A stretch of 26,147 bases of DNA from Planctomycetaceae bacterium (lineage in GTDB: Bacteria > Planctomycetota > Planctomycetia > Pirellulales > Pirellulaceae). Under the pieces are notes generated by a model that worked only from the letters and a program-made list of their open reading frames with translations, did not search any database and was not told the DNA's origin. The position numbers were made by a program, and so were the translations under genes. The stretch covers positions 1 to 26,147 of the forward strand of contig JABHUV010000056.1 of assembly GCA_018658605.1 (NCBI GenBank). The letters run 5' to 3'. Below, piece by piece: positions 1 to 6,934 of the stretch (within the stretch, counting starts at the first letter, position 1; every line of letters starts with the position of its first letter).

Positions 1-826
1 CAGTTAACGCCTCGCCAAAACAAATCGCTTTACCGGCAATGATGTGCATCAACGGCCCACCTTGCAAACCAGGGAAAATACTGCGATTGATCGCCTTGGC
101 ATGTTCGTCTTTACACATCACCATCCCGCCTCGAGGGCCTCGTAAGGTTTTGTGCGTCGTCGTAGTCACAAAGTCTGCACACTCGACTGGATTATGATGG
201 ACGCCGGCAGCAACAAGTCCCGCATAATGAGCCATATCAACAAACAACAACGCTCCAACATCTTCCGCAATCTGGGCAAAATCTTCATGGGGCATTTCTC
301 GCGGATAAGCACTGGCACCAGCCACAATCAATTTTGGTTGGTGCTCTTTCGCTAACTTTGCTACTTGATCCATATCTAAACGGTGCGTCTCTGGGTCTAC
401 TCCGTAGCTCACAAAGTCGTAGAGAATACCAGAAATATTGAGATGCATACCGTGCGTCAAGTGACCACCGTGAGCGAGATCTAGGCCCATCACACAATCG
501 CCATATTCTAAGCACGACAAGTATACGGCCGTATTGGCTTGGGAGCCCGAGTGCGCTTGAACATTAACTGCATCGCTGCCGAACAATTGTTTGGCTCGGT
601 CAATCGCTATTGATTCCGTGGTATCAACATGCTCACAGCCTCCATAATATCGGCGACCTGGATACCCTTCGGCGTATTTATTGGTCAAGACACTGCCGCA
701 CGCTTCCATCACAGCGCGACTCGTATAATTCTCGCTAGCGATCATCTCCAATCCAAATCGTTGGCGATTGCGTTCCTGTTCAATACTCTCAAAAACTGCG
801 GGATCCTGCATTTGCATTACGCTCAT
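1..826 (-). CDS. glyA: Serine hydroxymethyltransferase, C-terminus cut by window edge
   Basis: A PLP-dependent cytosolic enzyme that interconverts serine and glycine and feeds one-carbon units to tetrahydrofolate. About 275 N-terminal codons are present; the rest lies beyond the left edge. The translation matches the family closely: [22 protein letters not shown] near residues 24-45, [20 protein letters not shown], and the PLP-lysine motif [14 protein letters not shown], followed by [10 protein letters not shown]. The chosen ATG (complement of 824-826) gives a normal family N-terminus (MSVMQMQDP...). It has an AGGAAG sequence about 11 bases upstream; an in-frame GTG four codons earlier is an alternative. 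It is the last visible gene of the minus-strand cluster, 146 bases after the HExxH lipoprotein gene, so it may have its own promoter in the AT-rich gap. The family assignment is near certain. Confidence 0.97.
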   Translation of the reverse strand, partial: MSVMQMQDPAVFESIEQERNRQRFGLEMIASENYTSRAVMEACGSVLTNKYAEGYPGRRYYGGCEHVDTTESIAIDRAKQLFGSDAVNVQAHSGSQANTAVYLSCLEYGDCVMGLDLAHGGHLTHGMHLNISGILYDFVSYGVDPETHRLDMDQVAKLAKEHQPKLIVAGASAYPREMPHEDFAQIAEDVGALLFVDMAHYAGLVAAGVHHNPVECADFVTTTTHKTLRGPRGGMVMCKDEHAKAINRSIFPGLQGGPLMHIIAGKAICFGEALT

Positions 827-957
827 TCGTATGTTCACTTCCTGCTTTTCTGCGTCCAACGGGCAAATTGAATACAATTCCAAATGCGTTAAATAAAAAA
901 TAATCTGTTGTTAATTAAAAATTGTGGAATCCCAACACTATCTCGTCAATCAGAGAA

Positions 958-971
958 CACTAGAAATAGTG
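958..971 (-). terminator. Small hairpin just after the lipoprotein gene (weak terminator candidate)
   Basis: CACTA-GAAA-TAGTG forms a 5-bp stem with a 4-base loop, immediately downstream of the stop codon of the minus-strand lipoprotein gene. On the minus strand it is followed by only a short T-containing stretch (TTCTCTG), so it is a poor intrinsic terminator. The remaining gap between here and glyA (about 827-957) is AT-rich, and I see no confident promoter in it. Confidence 0.2.
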
Positions 972-972
972 C

Positions 973-2505
973 CTAATCTGTGATTTGCTGCACTCTTACT
1001 TGTAATGCACCTTCATTCGCTGTTAGTTCGGACGGTGAATCATTTACTCGAAAATAAAGCACTCCACTCGATGGAATCATAATATCTCCACCCTCTCCAA
1101 CGGCACCATAATTAGTTAAGCCAGTTTCGCCAAGTTGTTGTGGTTCATCGAGTGCAATCAATAGTTTTCCCAACGGCTGCCCCCGATGATAGCGTATCGT
1201 AATCCCTCCTGCTTCACTTTCCCATGGTACGCCCTGCGGCTGCTCGGCAGAGTCTTCACGGTGAATGACAAATCGCCCCGTAGCCATAATTGCCAATTTC
1301 ATTCCTGCGGTAACTCGCAAACCCGTCGACTGCCAACCACGGTCTGCACGAACTGAAATTACTTCGGCCGCTAATTCAAGTGGCCGAACCTCGACAACAT
1401 CAATGGATTCTCGGGCAATATCAAATCCATATTCAATATTCATCACAAATACTTGCCACTGCTGTCGAACCTGAAACCATTGCTCGCCATAGGCTTTTAC
1501 CAGATCCAGCGAAAACTCAGGCGAACTGTCGCCGATGTTCTTCAAGTGTTCACGAAATATATTTTGAAAAGTGGGATGAGTATCTAAAAAACTACAAGCC
1601 GCCCAACTCCAAGCGTAAGCATCTACTCGCAACTTTGCATCACTGCCAAAATTCATGATCTCTTGGATCATCAACATTTTTTTTTCAGCAACTTGGTCTT
1701 TGATGATCTTAATTCTGCCCCAATAAGGAACGTCTTCTTTAGCTTTTGGCATCTGCCGCAGCTGAAGTTGTGTGCCATCCCAATTATGTGTAGCTAATAA
1801 CTCAGCCATCCCCTCCATGTACCAAGGTGGTCCAGCACTCGAAAAGTTTTCAAACATGAACGCATGCGTAGCCTCGTGCAACAGTAAGTGACGGCGATAG
1901 TAGGCGCTGGGTTGCTCATTGATAAACAATCTGTTGCCAAACGCATATCCATGATCAAAGCTAGGTAATGTTGCGGGAATCAAGCCAGCCGCGTCAAATT
2001 TCTTGCGATCTTGTATTAAACAAACCGATATTTTCCAAGCCTCCATTTTCTCGGGAGCAATATTGAAATACTCACACCATTGCGGCATCGCCAATTCAAC
2101 GATTTTAGGCAAGCTCTGAATATCCGCGTTGGCGGGCATGTCGGTGTAAAGTGTTAGATGTTTGCCCTGTATCGTTCGAATACCCTGCGCGAGAATCTTC
2201 TCCGGGTCCAACGGATTTTTTTGAGCAGCTGCTGCGGGCCCCTCAATCTGTATTGGCAACGGCTGCATAGCCAGTTTCGTTTGTTCGTCAGGACTGACTG
2301 CAACTGTAGCTGGAAGTTGGGACGGAGGTGTTCGCCGCGGAGTTAGCGCCTGTTGTTGAACACTCTTAGTCGACACTGCACCATTTTGTTTTACTACCGG
2401 ATTGTCAGGTTGTGCGGCTTCACGCGACGAACAACTCACCAAAAGCAAGCAACACCAGCCCACAGGGCCCATGATGAATCTATTCTGTGAGCCGCTGCGC
2501 ATCAT
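973..2505 (-). CDS. Lipoprotein with HExxH metalloprotease motif (DUF1570-like) and C-terminal beta-sandwich domain
   Basis: A 510-residue predicted lipoprotein: hydrophobic stretch at residues 11-24 ending in the lipobox L-V-S-C (Cys25), then a Pro/Gln-rich linker to about residue 95. The central domain has HEATH at residues 210-214 followed by PPWYMEGMAELLATH at 226-240. This is the His-Glu-x-x-His plus downstream Glu arrangement of gluzincin peptidases such as the peptidase-MA/DUF1570 group common in planctomycetes. The C-terminal part (about 385-510) contains GWQSTGLRVTAGMKLAIMATG and a GVLYFRVNDSPSELTANEGALQVRV segment. That pattern resembles PA-IL-like galactose-binding beta-sandwiches. 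The first ATG overlaps the helicase stop by one base (TAATG), with GGAG upstream in the helicase tail, so translation is probably coupled. The substrate is unknown. Protease activity is inferred from the motif. Confidence 0.8.
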   Translation of the reverse strand: MMRSGSQNRFIMGPVGWCCLLLVSCSSREAAQPDNPVVKQNGAVSTKSVQQQALTPRRTPPSQLPATVAVSPDEQTKLAMQPLPIQIEGPAAAAQKNPLDPEKILAQGIRTIQGKHLTLYTDMPANADIQSLPKIVELAMPQWCEYFNIAPEKMEAWKISVCLIQDRKKFDAAGLIPATLPSFDHGYAFGNRLFINEQPSAYYRRHLLLHEATHAFMFENFSSAGPPWYMEGMAELLATHNWDGTQLQLRQMPKAKEDVPYWGRIKIIKDQVAEKKMLMIQEIMNFGSDAKLRVDAYAWSWAACSFLDTHPTFQNIFREHLKNIGDSSPEFSLDLVKAYGEQWFQVRQQWQVFVMNIEYGFDIARESIDVVEVRPLELAAEVISVRADRGWQSTGLRVTAGMKLAIMATGRFVIHREDSAEQPQGVPWESEAGGITIRYHRGQPLGKLLIALDEPQQLGETGLTNYGAVGEGGDIMIPSSGVLYFRVNDSPSELTANEGALQVRVQQITD

Positions 2506-3818
2506 TACAGTCTCCGGCGATGTTTCGCGGGTCCTCGACCACGCATCGCAGCGACCGCAGCGACCCGTTCCTTTTTATACTCAACCGGTGTTTCAACTTT
2601 TAATTCAAAGCCTTCCATCTCGTCCTGCTCCAACAAGCGATTGATCCTCACCTCAATCTTCGTCAACAACTCGCCTTCATCATCCGAAACAAACGTATAG
2701 GCCACACCTTCACGGCCCATCCGACCAGTTCGGCCAATACGATGTACATAGTCATCACAATCTTCGGGCGTGTCAAAATTGATAATGTGTGAAATGCTCG
2801 TTACATCGATGCCTCGTCCGACAACGTCCGTTGCCACAAGCACTTTCAATGTTTCATTTCGAAATTTCTTCATCACCCGATCTCGCATCGATTGGTTCAT
2901 ATCACCATGAATGCAGCCCACGTTGTCGAAGGTCTCAGCTAATTGCTGGGCAATACGATCGGTCCCTCGTTTTGTGCGACAAAAAACAATGGCTTGATGA
3001 GGCTGTTCACGTTGTATCAAACGTTTCAATAAAGCAAATTTTCGCTTGCGATCCACCGTAAAATAAAACTGATCAATGGTGTCAGCCGAAACGTTCGTAG
3101 AAGAAAAATCCAACGCAATCGGCTTGTACATATATTGCGACGACAAACGTTGAATCGAAGGCGGAACCGTCGCACTCAGCAATAATGTCTGACGGTCTTT
3201 ACGGGTAACGGCGCGAAGAATCTTTTCAATATCCGGACGGAAGCCAATATCAAGCATGCGGTCTGCTTCATCAAGAACGACACACCACGCCTCATGTAGA
3301 TTCAATGTGCCGCGGTTGATATGGTCGATCACTCGACCAGGTGTTCCCACCACAACCTGCACACCGTTCTTCAACGTTTCGATTTGCTTCTTGATCGGAT
3401 GGCCACCATAAACAGCGATCGTTTTGATATCCATATAGTAAGCAAGTTTTTCAAATTCTTCGCGAACCTGTCCGGCTAACTCTCTTGTCGGTACCAATAT
3501 GAGGGCCTGCACACCCGGTATCTCTTGCGACGAAGCCAGTTGCTCGAGAATTGGGATAGCAAATGAAGCGGTTTTACCGGTACCCGTTTGGGCTTGCCCC
3601 ATTACGTCATGTCCATCCAGCGCCGGAGGAATAACGCCAGCTTGAACCGGAGATGGCTCTTCATAACCTGCTCGCTCTAGCGAACGCAGCATGTTGCGAC
3701 TCAGATCCATATCAGCAAAGCCTATTTGCTGCCCATCTTCGTTACTGGGGTTACTTTCGTCGCCTTCGCTTGCTGTTTCGTTTGTCTGGTCCGCCTGCGA
3801 ACCACCATCAATATCCAT
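2505..3818 (-). CDS. DEAD-box ATP-dependent RNA helicase (RhlE/CshA/DeaD type)
   Basis: A 437-residue cytosolic RNA helicase for unwinding structured RNA in ribosome assembly or mRNA decay. All core motifs are visible in order: Q motif PSPVQ (56-60), Walker A AQTGTGKT (76-83), PTREL (110-114), GTPGR (148-152), DEAD (173-176), SAT (205-207), the second RecA domain with IVFCRTK (267-273), VATDVVGRGIDV (318-329) and HRIGRTGR (349-356). The N-terminal 30 residues are acidic and low complexity. The C-terminal tail is short and basic (MRGRGPAKHRRRL), with no DbpA-type RNA-binding domain, which favours the RhlE/CshA-like compact class. The start codon ATG is preceded by AGGT about 8 bases upstream. 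It overlaps the downstream lipoprotein gene by one base. The exact subfamily is uncertain. Confidence 0.95.
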   Translation of the reverse strand: MDIDGGSQADQTNETASEGDESNPSNEDGQQIGFADMDLSRNMLRSLERAGYEEPSPVQAGVIPPALDGHDVMGQAQTGTGKTASFAIPILEQLASSQEIPGVQALILVPTRELAGQVREEFEKLAYYMDIKTIAVYGGHPIKKQIETLKNGVQVVVGTPGRVIDHINRGTLNLHEAWCVVLDEADRMLDIGFRPDIEKILRAVTRKDRQTLLLSATVPPSIQRLSSQYMYKPIALDFSSTNVSADTIDQFYFTVDRKRKFALLKRLIQREQPHQAIVFCRTKRGTDRIAQQLAETFDNVGCIHGDMNQSMRDRVMKKFRNETLKVLVATDVVGRGIDVTSISHIINFDTPEDCDDYVHRIGRTGRMGREGVAYTFVSDDEGELLTKIEVRINRLLEQDEMEGFELKVETPVEYKKERVAAVAAMRGRGPAKHRRRL

Positions 3819-3902
3819 TCTAAACCTGATTTCTTTTACTGTTTTTGTTTCTTTAGCTACCCATAAACTAACCGTTTAGACCAGTTCTGTTAACGGCAAA
3901 CC

Positions 3903-4514
3903 CTAAGAGTCGTTACGAACAAGCGCATATATTTCATTTTGAATCGACTCAACCCCATTGCCCACAGCAACAAGAACACCTTTTCGATTAACTAAGAAGG
4001 TTCGCGGGATGGTATTTACATCAAACTTTATACTCAGACGTCCCGCATCGTTGCCGAAAATATTATCCCACGGCTGACTCTGTTTGGTCAAAAAACCCTC
4101 TAAAACATGACGCGTATCACTGCTGACACCAATAACCACAAAATCATCATGTTGCAAATCCGTAAAAATACGCTGTAAATAAGGCATCTCTTCAAGACAA
4201 TAAGGACAATGCGTTGCCCAAAAATTGATGAGCACAACTTTTCCACGTTGCGATTCAAGGTCAAAAACCTTAATACTAGAATCCGTGCTCAAGCTAACAC
4301 CTCGACAGGTAATGCGCTGCCCCATGAACTTCGAGGTGACTGGCTCGGGGGCGGTCAAATTTACCATAACCAGCAGCACAATCATCAACCCAGCAAGATA
4401 GTACAGCGTCCGGCGAGTTCCTAATCCGGTCGACTGAGGCAGTGGTTGCGGTGACAAAGATGCGGGGGATAAATCAGACGCTGTCATCGCTATTACTTTC
4501 TGGAGAGGTTTCAT
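3903..4514 (-). CDS. Membrane-anchored TlpA-like thiol-disulfide oxidoreductase
   Basis: A 203-residue protein with a hydrophobic anchor at about residues 37-53 and an extracytoplasmic thioredoxin fold. The redox site is CPYC at 103-106 within VVLINFWATHCPYC. The cis-proline is Pro170 in NTIPRTFLVNRKG, the usual TlpA/ResA arrangement. It would reduce disulfides outside the cytoplasm, for example during cytochrome c maturation; the partner is not identifiable here. The long start overlaps the upstream gene by 41 bases. A second ATG at residue 10 would leave only 14 bases of overlap and keeps the anchor intact, so the true start is unsettled; AGAAAG lies just before that second ATG. An 84-base gap without features separates it from the helicase gene downstream. 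Confidence 0.88.
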   Translation of the reverse strand: MKPLQKVIAMTASDLSPASLSPQPLPQSTGLGTRRTLYYLAGLMIVLLVMVNLTAPEPVTSKFMGQRITCRGVSLSTDSSIKVFDLESQRGKVVLINFWATHCPYCLEEMPYLQRIFTDLQHDDFVVIGVSSDTRHVLEGFLTKQSQPWDNIFGNDAGRLSIKFDVNTIPRTFLVNRKGVLVAVGNGVESIQNEIYALVRNDS

Positions 4515-6102
4515 GCTGGGAATCTAATTCCGGATTAAATGTCGCCAACAATTTTCGACCTTTGTAAATATTGTACGCATCTTGGGCGGTTAATGGTCGC
4601 TGGACATTTTGTTGAGCAAACCAAACATCATCAGCGGCATCAACAACTACGATGCCAGCGACCCCTGCACGAGTGGCTTCGGCCGACAACACACGATCTC
4701 CAAAGAAAAACCCCAACTGAATCAGCTGTATCTGTTCATACCCTCGGTCGTGTGCACGACGTTGTAATCGTGCGATATCGATTTTCGCTTGGCTATCTAA
4801 GTCGTTCGCATCCATCTCAAATATTTCATTATGCGTAACTCCTTCCGCCGCAAACAGTGCATAAATATCTTCGGGATTACAGTGCGTTAGATCCGCAGTA
4901 ACGCTTTGTACCTCGGGAGTGGCTATGGCGATATTCATCAACGGCTCGTCGCCTAACAAATATTCATAACGAAACAAAAAACAAGTTTGCTGCTCATCAA
5001 ATCCCGGCCAATACATCTCCGCTTCGTCGTATAATTCCAATCGAGCGGGAGGTAAGCCCATTATGTGAGGTTGTGCAAGGTACAGTGCTAGCTCACCCTC
5101 AGCTCGAGCAGTCGGCGTTGTATATTGCACATCAACCTCATCGATGACTGATAATTCTTCGGCATATTTCAAAACTCGAATACGAATCGCCGGTTCCTCT
5201 GCTAACGTTACCAGACGTTGTCTCCCCGCGTCCTGTTCGAGTTTTATCAGCGCCGCTGCCGCTTCAACTTGGATCCGCCGATGGCCAAGATTCATCGCTT
5301 GAAATACTGGCGATGATAATTTGGGGTCACCCACTAGGGCCAACGCGTCGCACAGTGAAACTGCCAATGAAACACCCTGGTTGACCTGTTCGGAAATTTC
5401 TGAGGCTGTCAAACCGGCGTGCTGCTTCATGATTGAGCCATCCTCAATCATGCTTAATTGTCCAACCACACCGGTTAACAACTGAACCAACTGTGTACTA
5501 ATTGGAGTGGCGGCGTGTGGCGTTAATTTGGAATTGCGGCACAAATAATTTGCAAGATCAAGCACTGCCGCCGCAGCAATGGGATGTCGCAGTGCCTGAA
5601 ATAATGCAGGGAACAATAGATCCCAATTCGTATCGCGTTGTAAATAGGGACTCAAGGCAATCGCAAACCCCGCAACCTCAAGCGGTGGGTCATTAATCAA
5701 CAACGAAACCACCGCTTCCGTGCTAGCATCATCGGCACGCATTGCCAGCAACAGTAGTATCTGGTGACGAATGCGACTCTCCGTACCCAAAAATTTGTAA
5801 AGTTCTATCAAATCCTGAGTTTCTGGCAATTCATTGTGCTCTTGTGATGATTCTGGACCTGTAAATACCGGCGACCGTCGTTGTAAATCAATAAACTGTT
5901 CAAGTAGCTTTCCCCACGCGGTTTGTGAACCTTCGTCAAGTGGCACTTCGAGTTGCAATAATTCTTGGAATAACAAACTCATCTCAGCGTCATCGCAATA
6001 TGAGAACCACGTATCCACGGCAACAGGCCAGTTCTGCGCCGCAGGTGATTGTTCAGATGCTTGCTTAAGAATCGTTATTAATGCTTGAACTTCGTTGCTC
6101 AC
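4474..6102 (-). CDS. Hypothetical protein with HEAT-repeat-like helical region
   Basis: A 542-residue protein that I do not recognise as a named family. Residues roughly 110-330 are alanine/leucine-rich helix pairs with spacing typical of HEAT or PBS-lyase-like repeats (for example the segments around RRIQVEAAAALIKL and HPIAAAAVLDLANYL). These usually serve as protein-binding scaffolds. The C-terminal third (about 345-520) is a different, mixed alpha/beta region rich in acidic and aromatic residues. There is no signal peptide, membrane segment or catalytic motif. The start is GTG (complement of 6100-6102) with GAGAG a few bases upstream. It overlaps the TlpA-like gene at its 3' end, so the two are probably translated together, but this does not reveal a function. 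Confidence 0.75.
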   Translation of the reverse strand: MSNEVQALITILKQASEQSPAAQNWPVAVDTWFSYCDDAEMSLLFQELLQLEVPLDEGSQTAWGKLLEQFIDLQRRSPVFTGPESSQEHNELPETQDLIELYKFLGTESRIRHQILLLLAMRADDASTEAVVSLLINDPPLEVAGFAIALSPYLQRDTNWDLLFPALFQALRHPIAAAAVLDLANYLCRNSKLTPHAATPISTQLVQLLTGVVGQLSMIEDGSIMKQHAGLTASEISEQVNQGVSLAVSLCDALALVGDPKLSSPVFQAMNLGHRRIQVEAAAALIKLEQDAGRQRLVTLAEEPAIRIRVLKYAEELSVIDEVDVQYTTPTARAEGELALYLAQPHIMGLPPARLELYDEAEMYWPGFDEQQTCFLFRYEYLLGDEPLMNIAIATPEVQSVTADLTHCNPEDIYALFAAEGVTHNEIFEMDANDLDSQAKIDIARLQRRAHDRGYEQIQLIQLGFFFGDRVLSAEATRAGVAGIVVVDAADDVWFAQQNVQRPLTAQDAYNIYKGRKLLATFNPELDSQHETSPESNSDDSV

Positions 6103-6151
6103 AGTTACTCTCAGCTTCTCTAGGGATGTTCTCTAATAGTCCATTTAATAA

Positions 6152-6191
6152 CACAGCCGTTGACTACTCGCAATGAGCAGCAACGGCTGTG
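6152..6191 (-). terminator. Strong hairpin downstream of the glutathione peroxidase gene
   Basis: CACAGCCGTTG (6152-6162) and CAACGGCTGTG (6181-6191) form a perfect 11-bp stem. Inner CTC/GAG pairing shortens the loop. It starts about 36 bases past the peroxidase stop codon and precedes the next minus-strand gene, so it probably ends the peroxidase transcript. The T-tract on the minus strand (TTATT) is short, so it may act as an mRNA 3'-end stabiliser rather than a strict intrinsic terminator. Confidence 0.6.
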
Positions 6192-6226
6192 GTCATTTAC
6201 CATGTCACCATTAGTCACGGACTGGC

Positions 6227-6814
6227 TTATTTTGCCAAGTGTTGTTCAATCAATTTCACTAATTCAGCGGAATCTGGTTTAACTTTTCCATCAAACCGAG
6301 CAATCACTGTGCCGGAACGATCAATTAAGAATTTTTCAAAATTCCACGAAACCTTACCAGCTGCTTTGGGAGAAGTGTTTTGAGCCGTTAAGTGTTTATA
6401 CAACCCATGGGCTTGGTCACCATTAACATTGATTTTTGAAAACAAATCAAATGCGACAGAATATTTAGCCGTACAAAATTCTTTGATCTCAGCATCTGTG
6501 CCTGGTTCTTGAAGGCCAAACTGATTACAAGGAAATCCTAGAATCGAAAGGCCTTTGGTGTTGTATTTAGCATGAAGTGCCTGCAACTGCAGGTATTGAG
6601 GCGTACGACCTCAGCGACTTGCCAAATTGACAACTAACAACACACGCCCTTCGTACTTCGCAAGCTTCACGTCTTTGCCATCGATGTCTTTGGCTGTGTG
6701 ATTTAAGGCAGCGGGCACTTTATCTGCTCCTTGAATTTCTTCGTCACCATAGCAAGCGAAACATATCGTTATCGCCAGTATAGTTAATACCGATCTACTA
6801 TATTTATTCAACAT
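6227..6814 (-). CDS. gpx: Exported glutathione peroxidase with in-frame TGA read as selenocysteine (residue 68)
   Basis: A 195-residue thiol/seleno-peroxidase reducing H2O2 or lipid hydroperoxides. The reading frame is continuous except for TGA at complement 6611-6613, exactly where the family has its catalytic Cys or Sec: VVNLASR-[TGA]-GRTPQY, compared with the family pattern N-V-A-S-x-C/U-G-x-T-x-x-Y. The TGA is in frame with 119 further intact codons. Downstream are FPCNQFG (Gln98 of the catalytic tetrad) and SWNFEKFLID (Trp157, Asn158). Cys114 in EFCTAKYSVAFDLF is a candidate resolving cysteine. Residues 1-25 look like a Sec signal peptide (hydrophobic LTILAITICFA), so it is probably exported. 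The start ATG has AAGGA about 9 bases upstream. A pseudogene or sequencing error (TGC/TGT to TGA) is the alternative. The intact frame, intact key residues and following stem-loop argue against it. Automatic callers would split it into 6611-6814 and 6227-6586. Confidence 0.85.
6580..6613 (-). promoter_or_regulatory. Candidate bacterial SECIS element after the Sec codon
   Basis: On the mRNA, the TGA (6613-6611) is followed by two compact hairpins. The first, TGAGG-TCGTACG-CCTCA (6613-6597), pairs the TGA itself. The second, CCTGC-AGTT-GCAGG (6593-6580), has a 5-bp GC-rich stem and a 4-base loop whose second base is G followed by U. The apical loop begins 22 bases after the TGA. From established work, bacterial SECIS elements have a small loop with a G in its first two positions, about 16-37 bases downstream of the UGA, so the second hairpin fits. 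SelB recognition is inferred. Confidence 0.65.
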
Positions 6815-6840
6815 TTGAAAATTCCTTTCTTAATTAGTGA

Positions 6841-6856
6841 TTGGATGCTCATCCAA
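6841..6856. promoter_or_regulatory. Inverted repeat in the divergent peroxidase/PmoA-like intergenic region (operator candidate)
   Basis: TTGGATG-CT-CATCCAA is a perfect 7-bp inverted repeat with a 2-base spacer, 26 bases upstream of the peroxidase ATG and 78 bases before the plus-strand PmoA-like ATG. The size and symmetry suit a dimeric regulator site. It is too tight a hairpin to be a good terminator. A TACAAT on the minus strand (6865-6870) could be a -10 box for the peroxidase gene, but I find no matching -35. Confidence 0.3.
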
Positions 6857-6934
6857 CTTCTTTTATTGTATCCTGTAGAGATTACTACTGATATAGCCTA
6901 ACATCCTAGACATTGTATTTGAGGGATCGCCAGC

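Noticed and set aside
285..515. Open frame on the minus strand within the first 600 bases.
   Set aside because: It overlaps the unmistakable serine hydroxymethyltransferase frame and has no recognisable protein features.
6227..6814. Reading the peroxidase as a pseudogene or as two separate genes (6611-6814 and 6227-6586).
   Set aside because: The TGA is in frame, sits exactly at the catalytic column, is the only stop, and is followed by a SECIS-like hairpin. The second piece has no proper start codon of its own (only a TTG inside the conserved domain).
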